From NCBI GenBank assembly GCA_001643675.2, contig LSRY02000014.1:1350001-1414000 (forward strand): DNA of 64,000 bases, given 5' to 3'. A program made the position numbers and the translations under genes. Each line of letters begins with the position of its first letter. Position 1 is the stretch's first letter. This stretch comes from Monocercomonoides exilis. Its lineage: Eukaryota; Preaxostyla; Oxymonadida; Polymastigidae. Below the pieces are notes generated by a model. That model was not told the origin of the DNA. It did no database searches and was given only the letters and a program-made list of their open reading frames with translations. Below, in pieces: positions 48,701-58,631 of this stretch.

Positions 48701-51476
48701 TGCGTGCTGCATCACACGGTTCGGATGGTACTCCTTTCCCAAGCCAGTTCCGCTGCTCAGCTTCAGCAGGCTCTCTTCCTCTGTAGAGAAAGAGGCAGCT
48801 CCAGAAGTCGCTGCGATGACAAGATCACCCGCCAGCTTCAGCCCTTTCGCCTGTATCGTCCCGTCGGTGTGGCCAACCGCATAGCGGATCATCAAAACGA
48901 TGCCGAATGATACTCTTTCGATCTTCTTTGGAGAATGGCTCTGCAAAAGCGCAGAAATCAGATCAAACGCGGCTGTGCTCAGCTGCGGGTTGATCGTTTC
49001 TTCGCTGCCGAATGCAAACGGATAGCGACATTCAAACACAAGTTTCTTCAGAACGGCTGTGGGGAGTCCGCAGGCATTAAACTTCTTTCCTTTATTTTTA
49101 TTTTTATTTTTATTTTTTTGGTTTTTGCTTTTATTTTTGTATTTGCCGGCACTCCATTTTTTGATTGCAAAGTTCAGTGCGCATAAGACACGTAGAATAA
49201 ACGCACGGGTTTCGGCATTTGGACAGCGGAGCCTCGAAACAAGGGCATCAATCAGAGGAAGTAGCTGTTCTTGGAGAAGGGGCGTGCTAAGCAGAAGGAA
49301 AGATTTTGCAATATATCAATGGAATGATAGAAAAGGAGAAAGAAATTTACGTTAGCAAGTTAAAATAAATAGAATCATTAAAACAAAAATGAGCAATAAA
49401 CAAGTTAAAAAGGGAAAAATTCGCAAAAATAAATCATCAAACAACATTCCGGAAAAAATAAAAGTGTAAAGTTAAAAGCAATCTCTTCTTCTTCTTCTTC
49501 TTCTTCTTCTTCTTCTTTAAATAATTTATTTTTTTCCCCTCAATCAGTTTCATACCAGTCAGTGCGAGGGTTCGTTGAGTATTCTTCTGTCTGGCTGATG
49601 ATCAGCAGAAACACCTTCAGCAGCTGCTGCAGCGTCTCGTCTGTGTGCTCTTTGATCCGCTTCATCAGCCTGCCGAAGATTTCTCTGTAAATTCTGTGAA
49701 GGCTGACAATTTCTTCATTCACTATGATTTCAATCGCATTCAGCGCTTCTCTTCTGATCCTCCACGAAATATCGTCTGGATCTTCGTCTTCTTCCTCTTC
49801 TTCATACACAATTTCCTCATCCTCTCCTTCCTCTTCCTCTTCTTTCTCCTCCTCTTCTTCTTCCTCTTCTTCTTCACTCTGTGAAGTCAAGCCAGCTGAA
49901 CCAGCATCACCTTCTTCTTCTCCATCTGTGTCTGCTTCTGTCGCATCTTTTTCTTCTTCAATGTCCATTTTTGACAGATCTTCTTCAGAATTGCTGCCTC
50001 TCAGCTGCTTTTCTATGAGATCATTGTCATTTATTTCTTCTTCTTCCTCTTCTTCTTCCTCTTCCTCATCATCTTCTTCTTCTCCATAAACAGGATCAAA
50101 AGAAAGCGACATAACAACCACTGATAATATTCCTTCCACCCATTTTTTCCTGTTCTCCTCGTTTGTTTTCTCATTCTCCTTCGCCGACGCGCTTCCGTCC
50201 TCAACTTTATTCGCTCCAATTCCAGTGAATCTTTTTCTCTTCCCGATGATGTGCAAAATCGCATTCAGCGCCTCTAAGCAGTGGAGTCGCACTTCTTCTG
50301 ATTGCTGCCCTTCCCCCAAGCTCGGAATGACTGTCACAAACGTCTCTACAAGCCGCGACACAAACGGCTCGACAATTGCGCCTGCGCTTGTCCTGTAGAA
50401 ATAAATGTTGCGTTGTTTTTGCATATTTCGGAAAATAGGATCGTTTGAAACAGATTTTTTTCAAAAAAAAAAATATGTGTACATGTGCATTTTGGGGGGG
50501 GAAAAAAACACGTATGTAACAATTTAATCGAAATTAACAATGTTATAAAATAAAAATAATTTTTTTCAAACGTAATGTTGGCAATAAGTTTTATTTTAAT
50601 TAACGGTAGATGATTCTTGTCAGATGCTTTGATAGCTTCTGTATTCTGTTCAATAACACTTTTGAGCAAATGGGTGTGAAGATGCGGCGCTAGTGCAAAT
50701 ATTGCTTGAAGCGCCTTCTTTTTAGTATTTTGTGAAGAGCTTTCCAAACATGCTAAAAGTTCTTTCACAAGAACATCTTGAGCATTTCCTAAATTGCCTC
50801 CAAATCTTCTTGAAAAATCTGCAAGCAAATCCAAACAATATATTTCCGTTTGCTCTTGCTTTAATTGTGCGATTAAAGGTTTAAACAAAGTGTTTACAAT
50901 TATTTTCGTGGAATGTTGATGACTTTGATCAATAACAATTTTAAGAGCCGCTGCGCCTATTGGACGTCTTTCTGGTGTTACTGCATTTAAAGCATTTAAA
51001 TAGCTTTCCATGACCTGTTTGAGTACTTCATCTTGCAATCCAAGAGCAACAAGCCGCCCCAAACTAAAGTCAAATAATCGTTCAAATAGTGGAAAATATG
51101 CATACAAACCAATCGTATTAAAAACATAAAGCATATATAATAAAAATACCAGTTGAAAGATACAGATTGAACGGTACTTGCTTGCTGACCTCTTTCAACA
51201 ACCGCAAGAGTCTTCGTAACAAAAAATTGCTTAAATCACAAAAGAAAAATCATATAATGCAACTACAAACAATAGATTCCTCATATCCATTAAGATGAAA
51301 ATCTTTTTGATCCATTAGCTTTTGTAAATCTATCAATCCTTGCTCCTGAATGTCAGGATCAACATTCTTTATTCGATCTCAAAATAAACATCATAAAAAA
51401 ACAAACAAAATGTAATAAAGCAACATGAAATACATTTCAAACCAAGTGTAACCCGAAGAGAGCCAGACAAATTCAT
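45725..51476 (-). CDS. CAND1: CAND1 (cullin-associated NEDD8-dissociated protein)
   Basis: Six exons (51476-51443, 51377-51271, 51229-51150, 51063-50605, 50392-49556, 49286-45725) join in phase to about 1692 residues, against about 1230 in animals. It is a HEAT-repeat solenoid from end to end. Diagnostic blocks are the early SFNCLGRLVALG (animal VKCLGPLV), a long Glu/Asp tract followed by DPDDISWRIRREALNAIEII (animal DDDMSWKVRRAAAKCLDAVV), and the C-terminal KEQKVFGQSLIVDEGLPSRL..YDAVEIILEKM, matching the cullin-binding end. CAND1 exchanges substrate adaptors on cullin-RING ligases by clamping un-neddylated cullin. Extra length comes from acidic, Ser-rich and Lys/Asn-rich inserts, including a KNKNKNKNKNKGKK run coded by a TTTTTA repeat. 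Intron 5 (269 nt) carries a TTC microsatellite. Confidence 0.9.
49084..49140 (-). repeat. In-frame TTTTTA-type repeat in CAND1
   Basis: Repeated TTTTTA-like units on the plus strand read as alternating Lys and Asn codons on the coding strand. They insert about 15 basic residues between two otherwise CAND1-like helices. They are in frame and not bounded by splice sites, so they are probably translated. Confidence 0.7.
49480..49516 (+). repeat. (TTC)n microsatellite in CAND1 intron 5
   Basis: About eleven TTC units inside the intron between the acidic exon and the final large exon of CAND1. Confidence 0.85.
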
Positions 51477-52153
51477 TCTTTAAAATTATTTACGTTTGAA
51501 TAATAAATAAAATTAGGGGATGACACCACTGAATATGAAACTCAAAAAATTGCACATTGCAAACAACACAAACAACCAACAATGTGTATTTAATAATTTA
51601 AAGCTCCCACTGACATGATAAGTTATTGGAAAAGAAAATAATTCAATAAATGAAAGCGTATTTTTTGTTAAGTTTCTTGCACAATTTACAACAAAAAGAC
51701 TAACCCAGATATCTTTGATGCTCAATTTCAATATGTGAAAGTATTGTTGGAGGTTTATCTATAGTTTTCTTTTATTTTCTTTCTTTCTTTCTTTTTCTTT
51801 TTCTTTTTCTTTTTTTAATTTTTTGTTTTTTTTTTTTTTTTTTTTTTTTTTTGGTGAATCAATTGAAAATGTTTGCTCAGAAATGATGATTTTCCATTTC
51901 ATTGTAATTTGTTTATATTCTTCAACTTGAAAAACAAGAATTCTTCTTTTCGTTGAAGAAAAATATCTTATGTGTGAAAGGCGAATGAAACTGTTTTTTT
52001 AAAAAAATTAAATTTTTGCTTTGAAACGGAATTAATTGCAATTATAATTTGTTTTCAATTTTATTACAAATGTTTCACATTTCAAAATTATTTGCTACGG
52101 ATAGATGTGATGTGGACAAATATGTATTTCGATTATTTATTGTGATTTCAGTT
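51477..52153. other. CAND1 upstream region up to the DIRS insertion
   Basis: AT-rich region expected to hold the CAND1 promoter. It contains a TTTC microsatellite at about 51776-51812 and a T tract at about 51829-51852. No gene recognised. The DIRS element begins at its right edge. Confidence 0.55.
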
Positions 52154-52240
52154 TCAATTCGCAATGGAGCGAATCTACAAACGCAAGGAGCAGGTTTGCT
52201 CCTCAATAATGAGTGTTATTATAAATTATGGGTGGTTATT
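52154..52240 (+). repeat. DIRS left terminal repeat
   Basis: The outer part (52154-52215) is repeated in reverse complement within the internal complementary region. From about 52181 it also pairs imperfectly with the right terminus: ACGCAAGGAGCAGGTTTGCT here against ACGCAGTGAGACAGGTTTGC on the opposite strand there, then AATGAGTGTT and a TATGGG.GG.T block. Confidence 0.88.
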
Positions 52241-52294
52241 GATCAAACTTCTCCAATAACAGAACTTCTTTGCATACCATTGTCCGCTTTTTAA

Positions 52295-53524
52295 ATGACG
52301 CAAGATACGGTTGGAGTACCTAATAGCGACGGCGAAGATAGAAGTTTTGATTTGATGCACAGGCTTTCAAGTGTAGAAGACATGATTGAAGAAATCACAA
52401 GAAGCCAAACACTGTCAATGCAGTCTGGAGCTACGGGGATACTGCCAATGAGAAAGGTGAAGAGGGAACGAGCTAGGAGAAGAAGCAGATCGAGATCGAG
52501 CGAGTCGGAGTCGGATGCAGAATTTGGTGATCTGATCGCGAGAGGGAAACAAGGAAAGCGTGAGAGACTACGTCGTTCATATAGTCGAGTGATGAGACGG
52601 GAAGATGAAGAAGATAGCGAATGGGATTCTGAAGAGCTGGGAGCGCTGCGAGAGAAAGAAGGAACAGAAGACTTCACAAGAATTTTTCCCCGGGAGTGGT
52701 TGACACCCCGGAGACAAGCGAGCGAGTTGAGGAAATTCTTCGAGTTCTGTAAGGCGGGATCCTTACGAATGAATGAGGACATATTGAAAACCTTTATTTT
52801 GGAGAGCGAGAAGGAATTTTTCACGGGACTCACAAATACAAGCTGGAACGCGCTAACGAGAACAGCTATTACAACAATGGGGAGAAGAGATTCACAAGAA
52901 GCGAGCCGAGCAATTGAAATCCTCCAGCCTGCCCAAGAATCGGGCTTTGAAGCAGCGAAAGCGATCGCCGCCCTCACGGTGAAGGAATTGGAGAAAACGC
53001 ACCTCATGGGAGAGGAGAAGGAACGACTGAGAGGATTGTTTTGCGCATACGCGCTTATCGCCGACTGTATCAGCAGAATTAACTTGTTGAAAGTTATTCC
53101 TCAATCGAGCTGGGAAAGCGCGAAAGGCTTTTTAGAAGGAGGAATGGCTAAGGAAGTGCCGGAGAACCTGAGAAAACTGGTGGAGAGCACTAGCTTTTTT
53201 CAAACAGAGGGAGATGCAGCAGGATACGGTGCATCTCACGACTCCACAACAGGTTTCGGGCCCACAACAGCCAGAGGGGGACTCCCGAGAAGATACAGTT
53301 CGGGAAGGAGCACCCAAGGATTTGTATACAGACAGCTCCAGAGAAGAGGATATGGCAGGAGCTTCACAGACTTCAAAGGAAAGAAGAGAACACCCCAGTT
53401 CCAGGCCCAGTTTGTTCCAACCGTCGCTGGGAGGCCAGCCCCTATCATTGGACCATTGCCCCCAGCCTCCTCAAGGACCCAAGGAGGGACAGCTGTGGAA
53501 TCAACAATTGGATTCAACAAATAG
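52295..53524 (+). CDS. DIRS gag-like protein
   Basis: 409 residues starting at the first ATG after the left terminal repeat. It has a basic Arg/Ser-rich stretch near residues 55-80 (KVKRERARRRSRSRSSESES), a helical central part (RQASELRKFFEFCKAGS, SWNALTRTAITTMG) and a Gly/Arg/Pro-rich tail. There is no zinc knuckle. Position and size match ORF1 of DIRS elements, which is thought to be the nucleocapsid-like protein. It ends at TAG 53522-53524. A second TAG lies four codons later, and the same frame then stays open into the polymerase. Confidence 0.8.
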   Translation: MTQDTVGVPNSDGEDRSFDLMHRLSSVEDMIEEITRSQTLSMQSGATGILPMRKVKRERARRRSRSRSSESESDAEFGDLIARGKQGKRERLRRSYSRVMRREDEEDSEWDSEELGALREKEGTEDFTRIFPREWLTPRRQASELRKFFEFCKAGSLRMNEDILKTFILESEKEFFTGLTNTSWNALTRTAITTMGRRDSQEASRAIEILQPAQESGFEAAKAIAALTVKELEKTHLMGEEKERLRGLFCAYALIADCISRINLLKVIPQSSWESAKGFLEGGMAKEVPENLRKLVESTSFFQTEGDAAGYGASHDSTTGFGPTTARGGLPRRYSSGRSTQGFVYRQLQRRGYGRSFTDFKGKKRTPQFQAQFVPTVAGRPAPIIGPLPPASSRTQGGTAVESTIGFNK

Positions 53525-53536
53525 TTGCAGGAGTAG

Positions 53537-55981
53537 AGAGGAAGAGAGGAGAGAGAGAAGAGAAAGAAGAGAGAGCCGCGCTTTGCTGCGGGACCGAGAA
53601 AGAGAAGAGAAAGAATCAAATTACAACGAAATGAATTTTCAACAAGAAACAGTAGCTCCGGGCGAGACGCGATCAGAGACGGAAATGCAGAAACAACAGA
53701 TGAACATCACAGAAACTCTGAGCTCGTTAGACCAGTGGAGGGAGAGAGAACGAGAAATCACAGGGGGTCGGCGAGAGATATATCGATAGAAGATGTGCGA
53801 CACGAAACAAAGAGAACAGGAGGAGACTCCGAATATCCCCGAGTGACGAGACAGATGAGCGAGAGGATGAACGAGAAGATAATTTGCAGAGCTTCTGGGA
53901 CTGTTTCCGGGAACCAAATTGGGAGCGCCCTGGAGGTGAGCTCGAAGACAGCTATTGCATGTTTTCTCGAAGGAGAAGAGATTCCACAGATGCAGCATGG
54001 CCACAAGACGCCAGGAGTGAGGGAGAGTATAGTGATTGGACTACCGAGGGAGCCACTTCCTGGGAGACTAGTGAACAGACCGAACGAGTGGAGGAAGATT
54101 GGTGGAGACAAACTAGTGAGCCGTGGTATAACAGCTCGATGGAAGAGTCTCCAGTCTCCAAGCTCACTCGAGGAGAGAAAACACAGACAACAGTTTCGGG
54201 GGATGACAGAGATGACGAACAATTATTTATCCCTCTTTGAGGAGGAATTGAAGGAAGGAGTGGTGAAGCCCATACAGGAGTCGGAGGTGAAGTGGTTCAA
54301 TCCGACATTCATGGTGCGAAAGAAAAACGGAAAGTGGAGAAAGATGCTAGAATGCAGGAAGCTAAACGAGGAAGTGCAGGGAAAGCATTTCAAGATGGAT
54401 TCCCAGGAGACAGTTGTTGAACTCCTGGAGGAGAACGATTGGATGACCACTCTGGATATATCGAGTGCATATTAACATGTCAATGTGGATGAACAATTCA
54501 GTCCCTGCTTGTGCTTCAGCTTTCAGAATCAGTGCTCCGTTAATGTGGGGATGCCGTTTGGAGCGAAAGATGCGCCCAGAGTTTTCACGAAGATAATGAG
54601 ACGGGCGGCGTCATATATCAGAGAAAAGTGGAGAGGGAAGCTAGTGATATACCTGGACGACATTCTCCTCATGCACCCAGACAGGGATGCATTGAGATTG
54701 ATCTCACAGGAGATAGCCCAGTTCCTGAGGAATCTGGGCTGGATTCTGTCGGAGGAGAAACTGAAGTTGGAACCCACAAGGAGCGTGGAGTTTCTGGGAT
54801 GGTTGTGGAACTCAGAGAAGATGGAAGTGACGCTCCAAGAGAGGAAGAGAGTGCTGCTCCTTGAGAATGTGCGAACCTGGATAACACTGGCAAAGAAGAA
54901 AAAGAGACAAAAGACGAGGGACCTGGCAGCACTCCTCGGGAGGCTGAATTTTGCGAGGTTACAACACCCACCAGCGAGCTTGTGGATGAAGCGCATGCAG
55001 TACGTGCTGAGGCAGGCAATAGCCCTCAGAGGCTGGAAGGGAACGGTGATAGTCAGCCCAATGATAATGGGAGAATTAACACACCGGAGGAAAACCCTTC
55101 TAGAGAACAGACCGAAGTGTCTGAGGAGAAGAAACAAATCAGCAGAGCTGACAACGGATGCGTCAGAGCTGGGTTGGGGTGCAGTATTAACAATACCGAG
55201 GGAGAACAAAGAGGAGAAGATATATGTCCACGGGAGTTGGACCCTCCAGGAGAGTGCGTTAGCGATAAACGAGAAGGAGTCCAGAGCAGTGTTGAGGACA
55301 CTAGAGAGAAAGGGAGCATGGCTGCAACAACAAAAGATAGACCATATTCGTCTGAAGACAGACAATATGTCCACGAGATGGACAATACAGAGGAAGAAGG
55401 GAGCGCCATCGCTCATCCCAACACTGAGAGCATTGGAGAAGAAACTGAACAGCCTGGACATTACGATACAAACGGAACATCTCCCGGGAGAGCAGAACAC
55501 GGAGGCAGATGCACTCAGCCGAATGGCGAAAAAGCCGGACTATGCACTGAGGGGGAAGAAAGTCGCAGAGATAGTACAAACAATCGCACCGAGAAAACCA
55601 GATACAATTTTAGAACAGATTGCACCGGTACCCTGCAGAAGTACTTGGAGACTATCCTCTCTGAGAAGGAGGAGAGAGAGAGAAACACCAGAAGACGACA
55701 CAGTGCTAGTCCATCCGTTCCTGAGAAACATTGGACGGACCCTGAAAGAGAAGATGAAGGAAGCCCAGAGGGAACTAACGATTCTGATTCCGCCAGCCTG
55801 GCGGGGGCAGACCTGGACCCCGCTACTGCAGCATGGGCATTCGATAAAGACCCTGGGGATCTTTCAGGAGTGCATGATACCGGGAGCGAAGATGAGAAGG
55901 GAAGGCTGGAAACTACCCCCAGGAGAGGTGATATCCGTCACACTGGAGATGAGAATATACAAGGAAGAGATCTCTTCCTAA
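53537..55981 (+). CDS. DIRS reverse transcriptase-RNase H (interrupted by a stop)
   Basis: One frame, the same as gag, runs from just after the gag stops to 55981 with a single TAA at 54473-54475. The N-terminal segment is Arg/Glu-rich. RT blocks follow: VKWFNPTFMVRKKNGKWRKM, LDISSAY (stop) HVNVDEQF, GMPFGAKDAPRVFTKIM and the catalytic YLDD at 54650-54661, then FLGWLWN. The RNase H domain has TTDASELGWGAVL, NEKESRAV, LKTDNMSTR and NTEADALSRM, supplying all expected acidic residues. The stop falls directly after the conserved first RT aspartate motif. Without readthrough or recoding the polymerase would be truncated before its catalytic centre. Confidence 0.85.
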
Positions 55982-55984
55982 CAC

Positions 55985-57353
55985 GGGGAGAATATGTGGG
56001 AGCTAAGGAAATAGCAGCAGCAATACTAAAAAATCAGAAGAGTGAAAGAGATACATGGAGAGCCCTGCGAAGATTCAAACAATTCCTTGATAGGGAGAGC
56101 ATGGATGACACTGACCCCCTCACAAACAAAGACGCAAAATGGATTATAGCGGAGTTTACCGAAACACTTTCAAATACTAACCTGTCGAGTGGAGTGATTT
56201 ATCAGACAGTACGGAAAGTACTGGATTCCATTAAACTTTTTGGTAGATCAAGATTGATCGAAAGGACATAGAAATATTTCAAAAGACTTATGTGGAAGAG
56301 AAGCCAAGAAGGGGCAAGCGATATAAGTTGATGTGGGACTTGACAATCATTACAAAATGGGCTGAAATCACCTACGACGTAAAAGATACACGAACACTCC
56401 AGAGGAGAGCCCTCATCCTCACCATGATTTTTGGTGCTTAAAGGCCAGCTGAGCTGGAAAGAATGAGAAGGGAGACAACAACATTTAAAGATAACTCTAT
56501 CCAAACACAGGTACGAACCAAGACGTCGGGAGGTGAGATTATCAAAGTTATAATACGGAAACACCCCAACCCACGTATCGATGCGGTTGTAGCGCTCCAA
56601 CGCTGGATGGATTATACAAAAACAACCCTTAGAGACGAACATGTTTGGTTCGATATCAGAGAGAGGCAACCTGCAAACTTGCAGAGGATTAAAGAAGAAT
56701 TAGTGGCTGTCTTGAGAGAGAACGGAATACCCGACACATTTACCGCGTACTCGATAAGACACGCAGTGATTACACACTTAGCTAGACAAGAGGGAGCGGA
56801 CTGGAAGGCGATCAATGTGTATGCGAGATGGGCGCCGGGTTCGAGAGTGACCCAGGAATATTATACCGTGTTACCGGTGCAAGACACGAGATGGATCCTG
56901 GAGACAATAGGTGTATCAGTACTCCAGAGGGGAGAAGATCACAAGCCAGATAAGAGCGGAGATTCGAAGGAGGGGACGCTGGAGATAGCAGATGCAGATA
57001 TGAAAGATCGCACAGAGGAAGTACCCAAAGCGGGATCTGAGATAGGGAAGAAGCTTACGAGAAAGCGATCAAGAGGTAGAAAGAAATTGCCGAGTGGAGA
57101 AGAAAACAGAGGCGAAACGGCTAAGTCACGAAACTCAGCATCCCGACAATCGAGTTGCCAGAAGACACCCTCCATAATCCCCAACAGCATCTGTGAGCTG
57201 ACGGGAGAGAAGGATCCAACTCCGCCGAAGAGGAGGGGAAAAGATCGGAAGAGGCGTAGCGGAAGGAGTATTGGACAGATAGGAAATGACACTGAAGAGG
57301 CAAGGGCCAAATCGATGTCGCCTCAAAGATATCCCAAGAGAGAGCGGCTTTAG
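55985..57353 (+). CDS. DIRS tyrosine recombinase (frameshifted)
   Basis: The N-terminal SAM-like part (TWRALRRFKQFLDRE, TLSNTNLSSGVIYQTVRKVL) is in one frame, ending at 56271. The remainder continues in another frame from about 56247 to 57353, so a frameshift lies in the 25-base overlap. The catalytic arginine sits in FGA (TAA) RPAELERM, with the stop at 56439-56441. The second box is TAYSIRHAVITHLARQEG, where Tyr replaces the usual His of H-x-x-R. The third is YARWAPGSRVTQEYYTV with the nucleophilic Tyr. A basic tail (KKLTRKRSRGRKK) follows. The true start is undetermined because the frame overlaps RNase H upstream, as is common in DIRS. It would integrate circular cDNA. Confidence 0.8.
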
Positions 57354-57463
57354 AGCAGGAGGTCCGCACCACTACACACACTCTCTCAACTCATCCGCCG
57401 CACTTGAGCGTGCTAGGCAGGAGGGTTTTAGATCACACATTCGGAAAGAAAAGGGATTTCGAG

Positions 57464-57560
57464 ACTCATTATCGAGGAGCAAACCTGCTCCTTGCGTTTG
57501 TAGATTCGCTCCATTGCGAATTGATAAAAACGCAGTGAGACAGGTTTGCTCCGAGATAAT
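57464..57560. repeat. DIRS internal complementary region
   Basis: The first half (to about 57524) is the reverse complement of the left end, including GCAAACCTGCTCCTTGCGTT and GATTCGCTCCATTGCGAATT. The second half is the reverse complement of the right end, including TTGATAAAAACGCAGTGAGA and CAGGTTTGCTC. The two halves meet at TTGA, the complement of the TCAA shared by both termini. It serves as the template bridge for making full-length circular DNA in the accepted DIRS replication model. Confidence 0.92.
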
Positions 57561-57884
57561 AGGAAGGCGGATGGAGAGACGATATGCGGAGTGGTGCGAT
57601 GGTGAGCCAGAAGGGTGTGGGAAGATGACTAGAAAAAAGGGCGAGATATAGAAGGAGAGAAAGAAAGAATAAACGCCCAAAGTGATTAGTGTACAGCTAG
57701 GATCTGGAAATATACAAATAGATTGGATAAACAGTATTAATCAAAAGCCTTCTCCTTAACACGAGAGCGATTGGTTATAACACAGAAGAGTCAGAGCAAT
57801 CCACACAGTGCGCAATGATAGAGTTTGCTCTGCCGATGTAACAGAGGAGCGGGAGGCAGAGCGTAGCACACGCAGTTTTCTTTT

Positions 57885-58027
57885 CCACGCCTCGCGAAAG
57901 CGAGAGTGGTTTTTCTTTCTGCTCCAGGATTACTCGCCTCACCGGATCCCTGCACAGCCTGCAGGTGGGAGCTCCGAGGGGCAACGTCCCCTGCCCTCTG
58001 GTCTTCGTGACCAAGGCGAAAAGGCGA
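57885..58027 (+). ncRNA. Hairpin-rich structured segment in the DIRS 3' region
   Basis: Several perfect stems occur in 143 bp. A GNRA-capped hairpin has CTCGC, GAAA loop and GCGAG at 57891-57904, extended by CCAC/GTGG. CCTGCA/TGCAGG lies at 57949-57965. GAGGG-GCA pairs with TGC-CCTC at 57976-57998. TGGTC/GACCA with a TTCGT loop lies at 57999-58013. A TCGCCT/AGGCGA helix (57934-57939 with 58014-58019) closes the last three into a branched fold. GC content is far above the flanks. It lies between the internal complementary region and the right terminus and may act in packaging, translation or RNA processing. It matches no RNA family I can name. Confidence 0.45.
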
Positions 58028-58150
58028 AGATGGTGGTGAAGTGAAGCGGACAATGCATTATTTATTTATTTCTTTATTTTAATGTTATTGTTTTGTACTT
58101 CTATCTCGCCCTTTTTTCCACGTCATTTGGGATTGGGCGAAGTTTTCACT

Positions 58151-58220
58151 TAAACCGCCCATAAATCGTGATCAACACTCATTATCTCTGAGCAAACCTG
58201 TCTCACTGCGTTTTTATCAA
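58151..58220 (-). repeat. DIRS right terminal repeat
   Basis: The reverse complement begins TTGATAAAAACGCAGTGAGA and runs through GGTTTGCTC, AGATAATGAGTGTT and TTTATGGGCGG, mirroring the left terminus imperfectly over about 60 bp. Its outer 40 bp recur in the second half of the internal complementary region. Confidence 0.88.
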
Positions 58221-58631
58221 AACTTGTTTTTCTAATTGTATTTTAATGAGAAAAAAAAAACATTCAAAAACAAATTGACATTTTTCTCAAATCACAAACA
58301 AAAATAACAAAACAAACAAAACCGTCAGTTGCTCACATCTCCTCAAACAAATGTTTCCATTATTTCGATTTCAAATAACGGCAACGATCATCCTTTGACC
58401 TGTGAGCAGCTGATTGTGATCATCAAATCACTCCCATCCCAAATAAAACAAACTCCTCTTTTCAACTAATTATTAATATCCACTCATTCTTTGAAAAGAA
58501 AAAACCACAACCAAATTACAGAACACATCTCACAAACTCTTTCACAAATTCTTCGATGCAAAGAAATATCTCATTCTCCTTTGATCTCTCTCCTTTTTTT
58601 TTGTTTCACATTCTCCTTTTCCATCTCACTT
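58221..58631. other. Flank between DIRS element and pseudokinase gene
   Basis: AT-rich sequence that should include the 3' untranslated region of the minus-strand giant membrane-protein gene. No gene or repeat seen. Immediately right of the DIRS end is AACTTGTTTTTCTAATTG, the right half of the original insertion site. Confidence 0.55.

Larger units (their letters stand above)
52154..58220 (+). mobile_element. DIRS-type tyrosine-recombinase retrotransposon
   Basis: A 6.07-kb element with the defining DIRS layout: inverted terminal repeats, gag-like frame, reverse transcriptase with RNase H, tyrosine recombinase, and an internal complementary region (57464-57560). That region equals the reverse complement of the right end joined to the left end. 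TCAA stands at both ends (52154-52157 and 58217-58220), and the joined-end sequence keeps a single TCAA. Recombination of a circular intermediate at a TCAA-containing core explains this. The inferred empty site reads ...TTTCAGT TTCAA AACTTG... The element is less AT-rich than the surrounding DNA. No methyltransferase domain, present in many DIRS, was seen. Frames carry three in-line stops in gag-pol, one in the recombinase and one frameshift, so this copy is probably inactive unless those are recoded. Confidence 0.92.

Noticed and set aside
54982-55980. Frame overlapping the DIRS RNase H as an independent protein
   Set aside because: The Glu/Arg/Thr-rich translation is the +2 shadow of RT-RNase H. 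Only its continuation past about 55985 resembles recombinase sequence.
52295-56441. An alternative genetic code with TAA/TAG read as glutamine throughout the window
   Set aside because: Conserved host proteins end exactly at TAA or TAG where the families end (SDR after DGGWTSI, HIT protein, CAND1), so these codons are stops for host genes. The idea is kept only for the DIRS element.
57775-58053. A 92-residue minus-strand open frame in the DIRS 3' region
   Set aside because: It overlaps the hairpin-rich segment exactly and its composition reflects the GC-rich stems. No domain is recognisable.
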